This document shows, piece by piece, positions 25,281 through 34,382 of a stretch of DNA of 64,000 bases. This stretch comes from CAXQUZ01 sp942491145 (GTDB lineage: Bacteria; Myxococcota_A; UBA796; UBA2385). The position numbers were made by a program, and so were the translations under genes. The notes below the pieces were generated by a model. The model did not search any database. It had not been told where the DNA came from and saw only the letters and a list, made by a program, of their open reading frames with translations. Numbering within the stretch: the stretch's first letter is position 1; the number at the start of each line of letters is the position of its first letter. The stretch covers positions 248,001-312,000 of the forward strand of contig CALOBC010000040.1 in assembly GCA_942491145.1 (NCBI GenBank), written 5' to 3'.

Positions 25281-26242
25281 GGGGCGCCCGGAACCCGGAG
25301 CTTCACGTCCACGGCCGCACGGCGCCGCGCTTGTCGGTACCACTGGTCGGTCTCTTCTTCGATGCGCCCGGAGTAGACCTGTTCCATGAGCTGGTCACGG
25401 ACTTCTTCGAGGGGAGGCGGTTCCTCCAGGGCGATGCCGAAGGGGGTGAGGATCCACAGCCCGAGGCCATCTTCGTAGGGCTCGGAGATGGCACCCACCT
25501 CGACCGCCTTGAGCACCGTGCCCAGGGCACCGCGCAGCTCTTCGGGCTTCATCAAGCCGTAGTGACCGCCCTTGTCGGCGTACGGGCCCCGATCGAGCTC
25601 CTTCGCAACAGACTCGAAGGTCACGCCCCCGCGGATGCGGGTGACGGCGTCGGCCGCCTTGGCACGGGTCTCGTCTTTCTGTTCGTCCGGGGTGGACGGG
25701 CCACCGGGGAACGGCAGGAAGATCATGCCCAGGTCGTAGCGGCGGGGACGGTCATCGGATGCGTAGGTGCGCCGCCAAGCGTCCTTCATCTGGTCTTCGT
25801 CGACCTTGATGCGGGGCTGGATGACGGCTTGGGAAAAGCGCATCTGGCGCAGGCTCTCGCGAATCTCATCGCGGTAGTCCACCCAGGCCATCCCGCTCTT
25901 TTCGACTTCCCGGCGCAGGGCGTCGCGGTCGAGGCCGTTGCGCATGGCCACGTCTTCGACGGCGCGGTCGACTTCGACGTCTTCCACGTCCAGACCGAGC
26001 CGCTCAATCTCTTGGGAGATCAAGCGGCGCATGATGATCGTGTCGAGGACCTCGAGCTCCATCTCGCGGCGGGTCTCGGCAGAGCCCTCCGCGCTGACCA
26101 CCGCTTGCTCGATGAAGTCGCCGCCGAGCTCGTAGACCTCAGACAACGCGACCACATCGTCGTTCACGACAGCAGCGACCCGGTCGACCACCGCCGCGGA
26201 CGCGAGCCCGGACCCGAGCGCCCAGGCGACAAGCCAGCTCAC
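25277..26242 (-). CDS. surA: SurA-like periplasmic peptidyl-prolyl isomerase/chaperone
   Basis: A signal peptide (about 16 residues ending ASA) is followed by the SurA_N pattern DRVAAVVNDDVVALSEV, helical chaperone segments with LDTIIMRRLISQEIERLG, and a single parvulin rotamase domain (AKELDRGPYADKGGHYGLM...GLWILTP). SurA of E. coli has two parvulin domains; here only one is evident. The likely job is assisting outer-membrane protein folding. It overlaps both neighbours: its GTG overlaps the upstream PPIase stop and its stop overlaps the pdxA start, indicating one transcript of three genes. Confidence 0.87.
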   Translation of the reverse strand: MSWLVAWALGSGLASAAVVDRVAAVVNDDVVALSEVYELGGDFIEQAVVSAEGSAETRREMELEVLDTIIMRRLISQEIERLGLDVEDVEVDRAVEDVAMRNGLDRDALRREVEKSGMAWVDYRDEIRESLRQMRFSQAVIQPRIKVDEDQMKDAWRRTYASDDRPRRYDLGMIFLPFPGGPSTPDEQKDETRAKAADAVTRIRGGVTFESVAKELDRGPYADKGGHYGLMKPEELRGALGTVLKAVEVGAISEPYEDGLGLWILTPFGIALEEPPPLEEVRDQLMEQVYSGRIEEETDQWYRQARRRAAVDVKLRVPGAP

Positions 26243-27279
26243 TCCTGGTCCTCGGCTGCGTCGCCGCCGTCTGCCTCATCGTTGTCGTTGTCGTTGTCGT
26301 CGTCCCCGCTCGGTGCGCCGGGGCCCCGGAGCTTGGGACCACCCGCGGCTGATGCTCCCCGGTCCACCTTGATGGCGCTGACCTTGGCGGCATCCACTTC
26401 GATGGTGGCGCCGGCCTTGAGGTTCGCGACGTAGCTGTCGTAGAGCTCCTTGAGGCGCTCGTTCTTGACCTTGCGAAGCACGGAGCCCTTCATCTGCTGG
26501 AAGGTGCGGTCGACGCGCTCCCGCTTGTTGGCCACAAAGATGATGTTGTAGCCCTCTTCGGTCTTGAAGGGCGACGACAGCTGCTCGACATTGAGCTCGA
26601 AGGCCTTGTCCACAACCGCCTGATCAAGGCCAGGCTTGCCTTCCTTGGGCACGAAGCCGACGTCCCCACCGCGGCGGCGGTAGACATCTTCGGAGTTCTT
26701 CGCGGCGACTTCCTTGAACTTGCCGGGGTCGTTCTTCACGATCTTGTGGATGCGCTCGGCTTCGGCCTTGGCCTCGTCGTCCGTGCGGTTCTCAGTCTTT
26801 ATGAGAATTCGCTTGATCTGGACCTTCTCGGGCACCACAAAGTCATCCTTGTGGACCTCGTAGTAGGCTTGGAGCTCTTCGTCGGTGAAGTCCTGGCTGC
26901 GCACGTCGTTGTAGACCGCGTCGCGCAGCAGCGTGTTGACCATCACCTTTTGGACCTTGGGGTCCTTGTCGAGTCCCTTCGCGAGAGCGGCTTTGTAGAG
27001 CAGCTTCTCTTCGACGAGCCGGTCGATGATTTCCTGACGCTCGGCGTCGGAGAGCGCGCTGCCTTCAGCAGGCTTCTTCCGTGCGGCCGCTTCCTTGTAT
27101 TCGTCGGAGCCGATGGGCACGCCGTTGACGCTGCCGATCTTTTCGCCAGCGACGGGCATGGCGGTGGTCTCGGTGGCCGGCTTGCCGGCCTTTTCGGATT
27201 TGCCGCCGTTCTGTCCACCTTCACAGGCAGACGAGAGGAGAGCGATGGCAACAGCAAAGAAGGGGGAGAGGGTCCGCAT
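26239..27279 (-). CDS. Parvulin-type peptidyl-prolyl isomerase lipoprotein
   Basis: Signal peptide with lipobox LSSAC, an N-terminal chaperone-like helix region (LSDAERQEIIDRLVEEKLLYK) and a parvulin domain (VQIKRILIKTENRTDD...RRRGGDVGFVPKEG...PFKTEEGYNIIFV), followed by an acidic/Asn tail (DDDNDNDNDEADGGDAAEDQE is the end). It resembles PrsA/SurA-type foldases anchored in a membrane. The ATG at 27279 has GGAGG eight bases upstream. As the first gene of the foldase-surA-pdxA operon, it precedes SurA with a GTGA overlap, suggesting that the two isomerases cooperate. About 280 bases upstream hold no gene. Confidence 0.85.
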   Translation of the reverse strand: MRTLSPFFAVAIALLSSACEGGQNGGKSEKAGKPATETTAMPVAGEKIGSVNGVPIGSDEYKEAAARKKPAEGSALSDAERQEIIDRLVEEKLLYKAALAKGLDKDPKVQKVMVNTLLRDAVYNDVRSQDFTDEELQAYYEVHKDDFVVPEKVQIKRILIKTENRTDDEAKAEAERIHKIVKNDPGKFKEVAAKNSEDVYRRRGGDVGFVPKEGKPGLDQAVVDKAFELNVEQLSSPFKTEEGYNIIFVANKRERVDRTFQQMKGSVLRKVKNERLKELYDSYVANLKAGATIEVDAAKVSAIKVDRGASAAGGPKLRGPGAPSGDDDNDNDNDEADGGDAAEDQE

Positions 27280-27562
27280 GGGTGAAACCTCCGTGGTTTC
27301 GGGTTCCACAGGGCCGTTCGGGAGACCCCGACGACAGGGCTGAATCGCTCGCCGGTTAGCAGATCCGTCGCCCTCCGGCAACCCATCGGCAGGGGACTAG
27401 AGGGGTCGAGGGCCCGTCAGGATGGCGACTTTCGGTGGGAGGTCAGTGTGATGGTGGGGTGCCGACTGGCGGCTGGACCGGCCCCGACACCGGACCCACC
27501 ACGATGCTTCCCGGGGCGGTGGCTTGGGGGCCGGCGGTGTCCGCGGGGCGGCCGGTAGACCC

Positions 27563-28087
27563 TCAGTCTGGCTTGGGGCGCAACAGATCTTCGATGCGCA
27601 GCAAGCTGTTGCGAATTTCGATCAGCACGTCATCTTTGGCTGCTGCTGGGGATCCAGAGGCCACCACACTGTCCCGCTGAGCGATGACTTGTTCACGGAA
27701 GGACTCGGCATCCACAACGCCCACCAGACGCACCCCGGCCGCTGCGTTGGCGCCGCCGCCTGCCGTCTCGATGCGCAGCGTGCACAAGCCGAGGGCGTTG
27801 AGGAACGGCCCGTGCAGCAGCGCAATGTCCTGGATCTTGTCGAGCGGGATGTTCATCTCTTGCCGAAACCAGACCCCGTGCTTGTACACAAGGGACCTTG
27901 GGGTGAGCTCGGCTTCGATGGTGCGGAAGTACCGGGACGCCCACATGGGCCCGAGCACCAGCCAGAACGGCAGCGCAAAGAAGCCCACCAACGTCGAGGC
28001 CATGATGGTGGATGTGTAGAGCACCAGGTAGGTCTTCAGCTTGGCGTCGAAGGTGACCTTGGTGAGGGCGGTCGGTGCGGTGGACAC
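27563..28087 (-). CDS. bPH2 (PH-like) domain membrane protein
   Basis: About 174 residues with an N-terminal hydrophobic stretch (YLVLYTSTIMASTLVGFFALPFWLVLG), followed by the PH-like YdbS/bPH2 pattern: EAELTPRSLVYKHGVWFRQEMNIPLDKIQDI and LGLCTLRIETAG. The C-terminal part (LIEIRNSLLRIEDLLR) is helical. Such proteins sit on the inner face of the membrane with unknown function. The GTG at 28087 has GGAG seven bases upstream. It follows the M16 peptidase gene by 31 bases on the same strand. Confidence 0.8.
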   Translation of the reverse strand: MSTAPTALTKVTFDAKLKTYLVLYTSTIMASTLVGFFALPFWLVLGPMWASRYFRTIEAELTPRSLVYKHGVWFRQEMNIPLDKIQDIALLHGPFLNALGLCTLRIETAGGGANAAAGVRLVGVVDAESFREQVIAQRDSVVASGSPAAAKDDVLIEIRNSLLRIEDLLRPKPD

Positions 28088-28118
28088 GGGAGCTCCGGTG
28101 GGTGAGGGACGGGCGCCC

Positions 28119-29534
28119 TCAGGGCAAGGGCGGCGCCTGGAGCGGCACCTTGAGGGCCTGGGGATGGTCCTCCAGCGCGGCGTCCACGGCGGCTTGGGGC
28201 CCGATGATGACTGTGCTGAATCCATCGGGATGCACATGCTTGCGGATGGCGGTGACCAGCGCATCGCGGGTGAGGGCGCTGACCGTGGCCGGGTACCGAG
28301 CCCAGTGATCGGTGGGCAGTCCGTACATCCACGCCACGCTGAGCAAGCGGGCCACTCCGCCGACGCCGCTGGCCTTGCCGGGAAATGAGCCGACCACATT
28401 GCGCTGGGCTGCTTCGAGCTCGAGCTGGGAGGGAGGGTCGTCCACAAAGGCCTTCAACTCGGCGTTCAGGGCATCCAGTGCGGCCCGGGCCCGGTCGGTG
28501 GCAGCCGCCAGTCCGCACGTGAGGTCGCCGCCAAGCAGCGCGCCATCCAGCTGGGACCAAGCGTCGTAGGTGAGCCCCTGGGCTTCTCTCAACCGAAGGA
28601 ACAAGCGGCTGCTTGCGCCGGCCCCGAGGATCTGGTGGGCGATGCGCATGGGCAGCCAGTCAGGATGGGTGCGCTCAAACATGCGCATCCCGACTTGCAC
28701 GGTGAGCTGCTCGCTGCCGGGGCGGAGCACGCCGACCGTCGTGGGGGTGGGGGGTGGGGGGGCAGCCGGCAGGACGGGGGCTCGCGGCGGGACCGGGATG
28801 CCCGCGAAGCAAGCGAGGGCCTTGTCGATGGCCTCGTGGGGATCAACATCCCCGACGATCAACAACAAGCTGTCGCGGGGGTCGCACAGGGCCGCCCACG
28901 CGTGGTCAATGTGGTCGCCCGTGATGCTCTGGAGCCCTGGCTCGGTCGGCATGGGGCCGGAGTAGGGATGGTGCCCATACAGCGCCCGACCCATCCACGC
29001 GCCCGCGATCGAGCCGGGATCTGCGAGCTGGTGATGGAGGTATTGGAGGGACTTCTCGCGCTCCCGTTCCATGGCCTTGTCGCCGGCGGAGGCCTCGGTC
29101 ATGGCGGTGCGCAGCAACGCGAGCAGCTTGTCGAGATCGTGGGCAAAGCCGCTGGCACTGAGGGCCGACTGGTCCTGGCCGAGCGCCAAGCTGAACCGGG
29201 CGCCCAGGCGGTCGAGGTGTGCCGCAAGTCCCGGGGCGTCCCATGGGCCGATGCCATGGCGCAGCACGGGGGTGATGAGGCGGCTCAGCGCGGCGCCGTC
29301 CAGACCGGGGGCAGGCGGGCGCACGGCGAGGGACACGGCACCGGTGCGGAAGGCGAAGCGGGCATGGACCACCGGCACGGTCGACACCCGGGCCGCGGCG
29401 ATCTCACCGCCCCAGGGGGCTTGGGCCCGGACGGGCTCGGGAAAGAGGAAAGGACGGGGGGCGGATGCGGTGGGCGGAGCCGCGGGAATCATGGACAGAT
29501 GGGCTGGAGTCATGGGGGCCGGAAGCTTGGACAT
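28119..29534 (-). CDS. M16-family peptidase, inactive partner subunit
   Basis: Insulinase-like (M16) fold of about 471 residues: the N-terminal half contains LAAHLDRLGARFSLALG and VGDVDPHEAIDKALACF, the second half MRIAHQILGAGASSRLF and REAQGLTYDAWS, the usual C-domain markers. The zinc motif HxxEH is missing; the corresponding region (TPVLRHGIGPWDAPG) lacks the required residues. The upstream gene (start overlaps its stop by one base) encodes the catalytic partner. Pairs of active and inactive M16 subunits form heterodimeric periplasmic peptidases. Confidence 0.87.
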   Translation of the reverse strand: MSKLPAPMTPAHLSMIPAAPPTASAPRPFLFPEPVRAQAPWGGEIAAARVSTVPVVHARFAFRTGAVSLAVRPPAPGLDGAALSRLITPVLRHGIGPWDAPGLAAHLDRLGARFSLALGQDQSALSASGFAHDLDKLLALLRTAMTEASAGDKAMEREREKSLQYLHHQLADPGSIAGAWMGRALYGHHPYSGPMPTEPGLQSITGDHIDHAWAALCDPRDSLLLIVGDVDPHEAIDKALACFAGIPVPPRAPVLPAAPPPPTPTTVGVLRPGSEQLTVQVGMRMFERTHPDWLPMRIAHQILGAGASSRLFLRLREAQGLTYDAWSQLDGALLGGDLTCGLAAATDRARAALDALNAELKAFVDDPPSQLELEAAQRNVVGSFPGKASGVGGVARLLSVAWMYGLPTDHWARYPATVSALTRDALVTAIRKHVHPDGFSTVIIGPQAAVDAALEDHPQALKVPLQAPPLP

Positions 29535-30805
29535 CAGGAACGCTCCAGGGGGCGGACCAGCATGGACACCGGCGGGGACTGAAGCAGCAGCTGTGCGGCC
29601 GCTTGGATGTGGGCAGGCTCGACCTCGGAGATGGCCTCCAGGTAGATCTGGTGCCAGGTCGGGTCGCCGTGGAGCAGCACCCCGTCCGAGAAGCCCAGTG
29701 CACGGGTCAGCGGGCTCTCCAGTGCAAACAGGTGGCCGGCCAGCAGCGGCTGGCGGGTCCGAAGCAGCTCATCGTCCGAGATTGGCTCACTCGCGAGGGT
29801 CTCCAAGGCCCGCATCCATGTGTCGATAATGTGCTGGTAGTCACCATCTTGGGGGATTACGGCGGACAGTCCGAACAGGCTCGGACCGGTGCGTGCGTCG
29901 TAGCCCCCGCCGAGCTGAATGGCGGCGCTCGTCTCGATGACCAGCTCCCGCTGCAGGCGGGCGGCGGCACCCCGGAACAGCACGCCCTCCAGCACCTCAC
30001 ACGCGGCGGCGAGGGGGCTGCCCACGGCGGGGGCTTGGTGGTTCAGCAACAGCGCGGGGAGCCGGGCCAGCGGGTCGTCCACCGTCGCGTGGTCGGGACC
30101 GGTGCGCAGGGGCTCCGACAGGTCTGCGCGGGTGCGGTCTCCCCCGGCCGCGATGCCCCCAAACCACGCCTCGACATGGGGCATGAGCTCGTCGGGATCG
30201 AAGTCGCCGACAATGCTCAGCGCGGCGTTGTCCGGTCGGTACCAGCGGCTGTGGAAGTCCATGACCTCGGGCAACGTGGCGGCATCGAGGTCCGCGCGGC
30301 TGCCGATGGTGGGGTGGGCTTGGGCCCAGTTGGCAAAGGACCGTGCCTCGAACTGTTCCATTGCCCGGCCGTAGGGGGCGTCATCCACCCGCTGGCCACG
30401 CTCTTCGATGACGGCCGCGAGCTGCATCCGAAAGCTGTCTTCGGTGACGGCGAGGCCCTCCATTCGGTCGGCCTCCAGCCACAAGCCGAGGGCGGCATGC
30501 TCGGTGGGGAGCACCGCGTGGTACCGGGTGGCGGAGCTGGACGTGGACGCGTTGGCGGACCCGCCGACGTCATTGATGCGCTGCAGGTGGGTGGACGCCG
30601 GCACCCGCGAGGTGCCCTGGAACATCAGGTGCTCGAACAGGTGGGCGCGGCCGGAGGCGCCAGGAGTCTCGTCTCGGCTGCCCACGTTGTACTGGAGCGC
30701 GAGGGCGACGACAGGGATCTGGGGGTCGGGCTGCAGGATGACCTGGAGGCCGTTGTCGAGGCGGCGCTCGCTGGGCGGGGAAGCATGCGAATCGATGTGC
30801 GTCAC
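29534..30805 (-). CDS. M16-family zinc peptidase, catalytic subunit
   Basis: The inverted zinc motif HLFEH (residues 55-59) with the third ligand about 76 residues later (Glu near 135 in AAVIEERGQR) identifies an active M16 peptidase. The region ASTSSSATRYHAVLP and the second-domain ends (IVGDFDPDELMPHVEAWFGG, ELVIETSAAIQLGGGYDAR) match the pitrilysin/processing-peptidase group. The GTG at 30805 starts immediately beside the divergent PEGA-like gene. No obvious signal peptide is visible, so it may be cytoplasmic or exported together with the partner. It is the first gene of a three-gene operon with the inactive subunit and the bPH2 protein. Confidence 0.9.
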   Translation of the reverse strand: MTHIDSHASPPSERRLDNGLQVILQPDPQIPVVALALQYNVGSRDETPGASGRAHLFEHLMFQGTSRVPASTHLQRINDVGGSANASTSSSATRYHAVLPTEHAALGLWLEADRMEGLAVTEDSFRMQLAAVIEERGQRVDDAPYGRAMEQFEARSFANWAQAHPTIGSRADLDAATLPEVMDFHSRWYRPDNAALSIVGDFDPDELMPHVEAWFGGIAAGGDRTRADLSEPLRTGPDHATVDDPLARLPALLLNHQAPAVGSPLAAACEVLEGVLFRGAAARLQRELVIETSAAIQLGGGYDARTGPSLFGLSAVIPQDGDYQHIIDTWMRALETLASEPISDDELLRTRQPLLAGHLFALESPLTRALGFSDGVLLHGDPTWHQIYLEAISEVEPAHIQAAAQLLLQSPPVSMLVRPLERS

Positions 30806-30891
30806 GTGCGCTCTGGGGGCGGGTGCGGGTCAGGTTGGCTAACCCCTGGGGCCATGGGCGGGTCGCCGGGCCTGTGGTCGAGGAGTCTGGG

Positions 30892-31524
30892 ATGCATGTG
30901 CACGTGTGGCTGTCTTGGGTCGTCTTGGGTTTGCTGGGGTCGGTCGCCCAGGCCGGAACGGTGCGAATCGAGACCGAAGTGCCCATCGAGGTGACGCTCA
31001 AGGGGCTGCCGGTGGCGAAGAGCTACTCGGCGGGCGTGGTCTCGCTGTCCAACGTGGACGCTGGCGAGCACGAGCTTCAGGTGTGGCGTGATGGCAAGGC
31101 CGAGGCGGTGCGGCTGACCGTGCCGGAGCAGGGTGAGGTGCGCCTGTTGGTGGGTGCGGCGAACCTGTCGGTGGTGGACGCCAGCGGCGTGACGGTGGCC
31201 GATGGCCCCGCTCCGACGGTGGTGGTCTCGGTGGACGACGCCGGCCAACGCTTCGCGTTGGTGGTGGACGGGGAGCGCCAGGGTCTGGTGCTCGCGGGCT
31301 CTCCGCTGGAGCTGGCAGACCTGGCCCCGGGGGTGCACGCGATCGAGGTGCGCTCGGATGACCACCTCACCATCTGGGCGCGGGGTCAGCTGGAGCTGCG
31401 TCCGGGGGATGCCATCGCCGTGAAGCTGTACCGGGGCCGCATGCCAGAGGTCTTTGGGCGCGCCGGTGCATGGTCGGTGCCGCAGCCCCAACGCGCTGAT
31501 CAGGGGCCGCCCACCACGCCTTGA
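30892..31524 (+). CDS. Exported protein with PEGA-like repeats
   Basis: A signal peptide (WLSWVVLGLLGSVAQAG) precedes beta-sandwich repeats with the PEGA pattern: VEVTLKGLPVAKSYSAGV, LSNVDAGEHELQVWRDGK, and again VVDGERQGLVLAGSPLEL, LADLAPGVHAIEVRSD. PEGA domains occur on surface-exposed proteins and on Ser/Thr kinases of this lineage. The ATG at 30892 has GAGGAG upstream. The gene is convergent with the kinase gene (stop to stop 11 bases apart). The function is unknown; a structural or binding role is plausible. Confidence 0.72.
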   Translation: MHVHVWLSWVVLGLLGSVAQAGTVRIETEVPIEVTLKGLPVAKSYSAGVVSLSNVDAGEHELQVWRDGKAEAVRLTVPEQGEVRLLVGAANLSVVDASGVTVADGPAPTVVVSVDDAGQRFALVVDGERQGLVLAGSPLELADLAPGVHAIEVRSDDHLTIWARGQLELRPGDAIAVKLYRGRMPEVFGRAGAWSVPQPQRADQGPPTTP

Positions 31525-31535
31525 GCGCGGGCGGT

Positions 31536-32891
31536 TCAGCGTCGGCGGTCCTGCCAGTCGTGCACGTCGTCCATCCGCTCATCCATCCAGCGCTTGAGCC
31601 CCGGCATGTGGCCCTCTTCGGCCAAGAACACTGCGGTGGTGCCGAACAACGTGCCGGCCAGCAGCAGCACGGCCGACCACCCGAGACATCCGAGTCCTTC
31701 GGACCTGCGGGGAGCGGGTGCGCTGCGGGGGGCCCGGCGGGTGGAGCGAGAAGGCGTGAACGTGGGGGCCGATGGCGCTTGGGCGGGCGGCGGCACGGCG
31801 CGCTCGGCGACGGGCGTGGGGGTAGCCAGGGGAGCCGGAGTTGGAGCCTGCACCGGAGCTGGAGCCGGCAGCTCGGCGCCAAAGTCCACCGTCATCGCTT
31901 GTTGGGACATGGCCGGATGGACCACGTCTCGCGGGGGCACTTCAGCGAAGGCGATGGGCTCTTCGGAGAGCTCTCGGCCCACCAAGGCGCCGTTGAGGTT
32001 CGGGAACGGTGGCCACTGACGGGCTCTGGCCCACTGGCGCAGCGTGGGGCCGGTGCGGCCTGCCGCGATGTCTTCAAACATGACCTCGAGCGCGCGGGCC
32101 GTGGGGCGCTCCGTGCGCTCATACGACAGCATCTGGGCGAGCAGCGCACCCAGCGGGGACTCGGGCACCAGCGCAAGGCGTCGGGCCAAGAACTCGTCGT
32201 GCAGTTCATCGTCAATGGCCAGCCGCAGCGACTCGGCCCGCGCCACATCCTGGTACAGCGGGGTGCGCGTCAGCGCGGCGTACAGCACACAGCCCAGCGA
32301 GTAGATGTCGCTGGCGGGGCCGTGGTGCTCGTCGGTGACCCGCTCCGGCGCGAGGTACCCGAAGGTGCCCACCACCAGCCCTGACGCCGTGTGGCCCTCC
32401 CGGGAGACTTGGGGAGAGCGCGCGATGCCAAAGTCGAGAAGCCGCGCGGTGCCGTCCTTGCCGATGTAGATATTCGACGGCTTCACGTCGCGGTGCACCA
32501 GCTCCAAGCGCTGGCTGGCGGCGGCCAAGGCGCTGGCGACCTCACTCATGGCTTCGGCGAGCGCCCGCTCAGGCAGCTCCGCGGCCCCTCGGAGCAAGCC
32601 GTTGAGGTCTTCGCCGTGCAGCAGCTGGGTCACCAGGGCGATCCGTCCGTCGAGGCGCACGAGGTCGTGCACTGCGAGAATGGCGCGGTGGTCGAGGCGA
32701 GCGAGCAGCCGTGCTTCGTCGCGCAGTCGGCGCACCGCTTCGACATCGGGCGCGACGGCCGGCTTGAGGGTCTTGACGGCGACCTCGCGCTCCAGCCCCG
32801 CGGGGCTTCGCATGACCGCGCGATAGACCTCGCCAAACCCGCCCTCACCGATGCACGCACCGATGCGGAAGACTCGTCCCCCTCCGGCCAT
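31536..32891 (-). CDS. Eukaryote-like Ser/Thr protein kinase with C-terminal membrane helix
   Basis: Hanks-type kinase with all core motifs: GEGGFGEVYRA (Gly loop), VAVKTL (ATP lysine), LVHRDVKPSNIYI (catalytic loop), LLDFGIARS and YLAPERV (activation end). The kinase domain spans about residues 9-265. A Pro/Ala-rich linker (PAPAPVQAPTPAPLATP) follows, then one transmembrane helix (LGWSAVLLLAGTLFGTTAVF) and a short charged tail, so the catalytic part faces the cytoplasm. The ATG at 32891 has GAGGAG upstream. The nearby 560-base region has no gene and presumably contains its promoter. Confidence 0.93.
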   Translation of the reverse strand: MAGGGRVFRIGACIGEGGFGEVYRAVMRSPAGLEREVAVKTLKPAVAPDVEAVRRLRDEARLLARLDHRAILAVHDLVRLDGRIALVTQLLHGEDLNGLLRGAAELPERALAEAMSEVASALAAASQRLELVHRDVKPSNIYIGKDGTARLLDFGIARSPQVSREGHTASGLVVGTFGYLAPERVTDEHHGPASDIYSLGCVLYAALTRTPLYQDVARAESLRLAIDDELHDEFLARRLALVPESPLGALLAQMLSYERTERPTARALEVMFEDIAAGRTGPTLRQWARARQWPPFPNLNGALVGRELSEEPIAFAEVPPRDVVHPAMSQQAMTVDFGAELPAPAPVQAPTPAPLATPTPVAERAVPPPAQAPSAPTFTPSRSTRRAPRSAPAPRRSEGLGCLGWSAVLLLAGTLFGTTAVFLAEEGHMPGLKRWMDERMDDVHDWQDRRR

Positions 32892-33454
32892 GACTGCTCC
32901 TCACCAGTGATGCAGGGTTGCCCGGTCCTCGCCAGCAGGGTGCCCCGTGGGGGGGGCCAGTGTGCGGTGAGGATGGGTGTGGTGCGCCCGCATCTAGACA
33001 CGTAACGGGTCGGGCGACGGCGTTGGGCCACGCAAGATGGTGCAAGGCACGGTCTGGGGTGCCCCGGCGTGGGTCCGGTCAGAGGTTGCCACAGTCCGGG
33101 GGCTGCGTCCGTCCCCATGCCCCGGGGGGCTGCGTCCGTCCCCCAAGAGGGGCTTGAGCTGCACCCGCGCTGTCCGAGCGGACGTCTGCCTTTCCCCGTG
33201 GTTTCAATTCGCCCGACCGGGCTGTGCGCGGGGCCAAAAGTCGTGAATGTTTGGTCTGCAGTGCCGTCCGGGCCACACCGGGCTTGGTCCGCCTCCGCCC
33301 CTCAATCGGGCGCCGGGCGGGATAGTGTCTTGTACCCGTCTGCACCGGGGTCGCCGAAAGCAGCGCTCGCGCATGCTCTGCCGACCCAATCCCACCACTG
33401 ATTGTTTGACGCCCACCGTGTCTCCATGCCGCGGTGATGCTTCTGGAGGAAGAG
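32892..33454. other. Long intergenic region between divergent genes
   Basis: About 560 bases between the kinase (minus) and a lipoprotein (plus). No frame has credible coding content. It contains a 19-base direct repeat, GGGGGCTGCGTCCGTCCCC at 33098-33116 and 33125-33143 (27 bases apart), and otherwise ordinary GC-rich sequence with a possible -35 type TTGTTTGACG at about 33404. Presumably it holds promoters for both flanking genes; I cannot place them exactly. Confidence 0.55.
33098..33143. repeat. Two-copy direct repeat in intergenic region
   Basis: GGGGGCTGCGTCCGTCCCC occurs at 33098-33116 and 33125-33143, 27 bases apart (start to start). Only two copies exist, so it is not a CRISPR or an origin iteron array. 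It could be a pair of protein-binding sites. Confidence 0.6.
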
Positions 33455-34243
33455 ATGTCAGGTTCCCCCATCCGATGGATTGGTGCCGCCACGGCTGCGT
33501 GTGCCCTCTCTGCCAGTGGCACCGCGCTGGTGGGCTGCGACGCAGTCAGCAAGCTTGCGGGCATCCAAGCGCCCGGCGCCGAGATGATCGGCGTTGATCT
33601 GGTCAAGAACCCCAACACCAACAAGATCATGCGTTGGGCTTGCTACGAGTGGTTCGGCAGCTCCACCTGCCAGCTCGCCGGCTGGGACAGCAAGCCGGGC
33701 CGCGACGCGATGACCTTCAGCTTTGATTTGGGCTTCGACCTCTCGAACCCCAACGAAGACATCGCGATCCCGCTGGTCGAGATCCTCATGGGCCTGCTGG
33801 TCTTTGATGGCGACGATCTGGGTGCGGTCTGTGTGTCGTTCTGCAACCCCGACGAAGAGGAGTGCGAGCCCTCACGCAATGCCGAGGGTGCATGCAGCCT
33901 CGACGATGCCAAGGAAGTGGACCAAGCCTCCGATCTGGTGCCGAGCTCCAAGAAGGCCCTCGACATCGCCAAGGATGTGGCCAGCGGCACCCCCGATGAG
34001 AACAACTCCTTCCGGGTTGTCCCCCCGAAAGACTCCATCGAGGGCCATGTCCAGTTCGACATCGACGTCGACACGATCTTCAACATCATGGAAGACCTGA
34101 TTGTCAATGCGGTCAGCAACGGCAGTCTGAACAACCTGCTGATTCCTTACGAGACAGAAGGCAACCTGTTCTTCAACGTGCCCCGGTTCGGCCGCTACGC
34201 ATTTGGCTACGGTCCCTGGGAAGACGAGTGGGCCATTCAGTAG
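33455..34243 (+). CDS. Lipoprotein, function unknown
   Basis: The ATG at 33455 has a strong GGAGG site and starts a signal peptide with lipobox ALVGC. The mature protein (about 235 residues) has two Cys pairs (WACYEWFGSSTC; VSFCNPDEEECEP...GACSLDD) and hydrophobic beta-rich parts (FSFDLGFDLSNPNEDIAIPL, VQFDIDVDTIFNIMEDLIV). The alternation FDLGFDLSNPN...PLVEILMGLLVFDG is reminiscent of LEA14/WHy-type or other beta-sandwich lipid-associated folds, but I cannot assign a family. A clear terminator lies 52 bases downstream, so the gene is monocistronic. Confidence 0.72.
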   Translation: MSGSPIRWIGAATAACALSASGTALVGCDAVSKLAGIQAPGAEMIGVDLVKNPNTNKIMRWACYEWFGSSTCQLAGWDSKPGRDAMTFSFDLGFDLSNPNEDIAIPLVEILMGLLVFDGDDLGAVCVSFCNPDEEECEPSRNAEGACSLDDAKEVDQASDLVPSSKKALDIAKDVASGTPDENNSFRVVPPKDSIEGHVQFDIDVDTIFNIMEDLIVNAVSNGSLNNLLIPYETEGNLFFNVPRFGRYAFGYGPWEDEWAIQ

Positions 34244-34294
34244 GTCGTCTCGGTGAGGGTGGCCTTCGGGCCGTCCTCCTGCTGGTTTGGGATG

Positions 34295-34330
34295 AACCCC
34301 CGCCTTGGCTCTGGCCCTGCGCGGGGGTTT
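34295..34330 (+). terminator. Rho-independent terminator
   Basis: AACCCCCGC (34295-34303) pairs with GCGGGGGTT (34321-34329), a perfect nine-base stem with a 17-base loop, ending with a T-rich TTTG. It follows the lipoprotein gene and precedes the histidine kinase, separating the two transcription units. Confidence 0.8.
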
Positions 34331-34382
34331 GTCGTCTGGGTGCCGTCGACGGGCTCGCCACGGACCGCTACGGACCGGGGTG

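Noticed and set aside
33098..33143. Possible CRISPR or origin iterons
   Set aside because: Only two copies with 8-base spacing; no cas genes or dnaA-type genes nearby.
32918..33454. Small open frames in the 560-base intergenic region
   Set aside because: Low complexity (Pro/Arg/Gly), no ribosome site, no similarity; a regulatory region is more likely.
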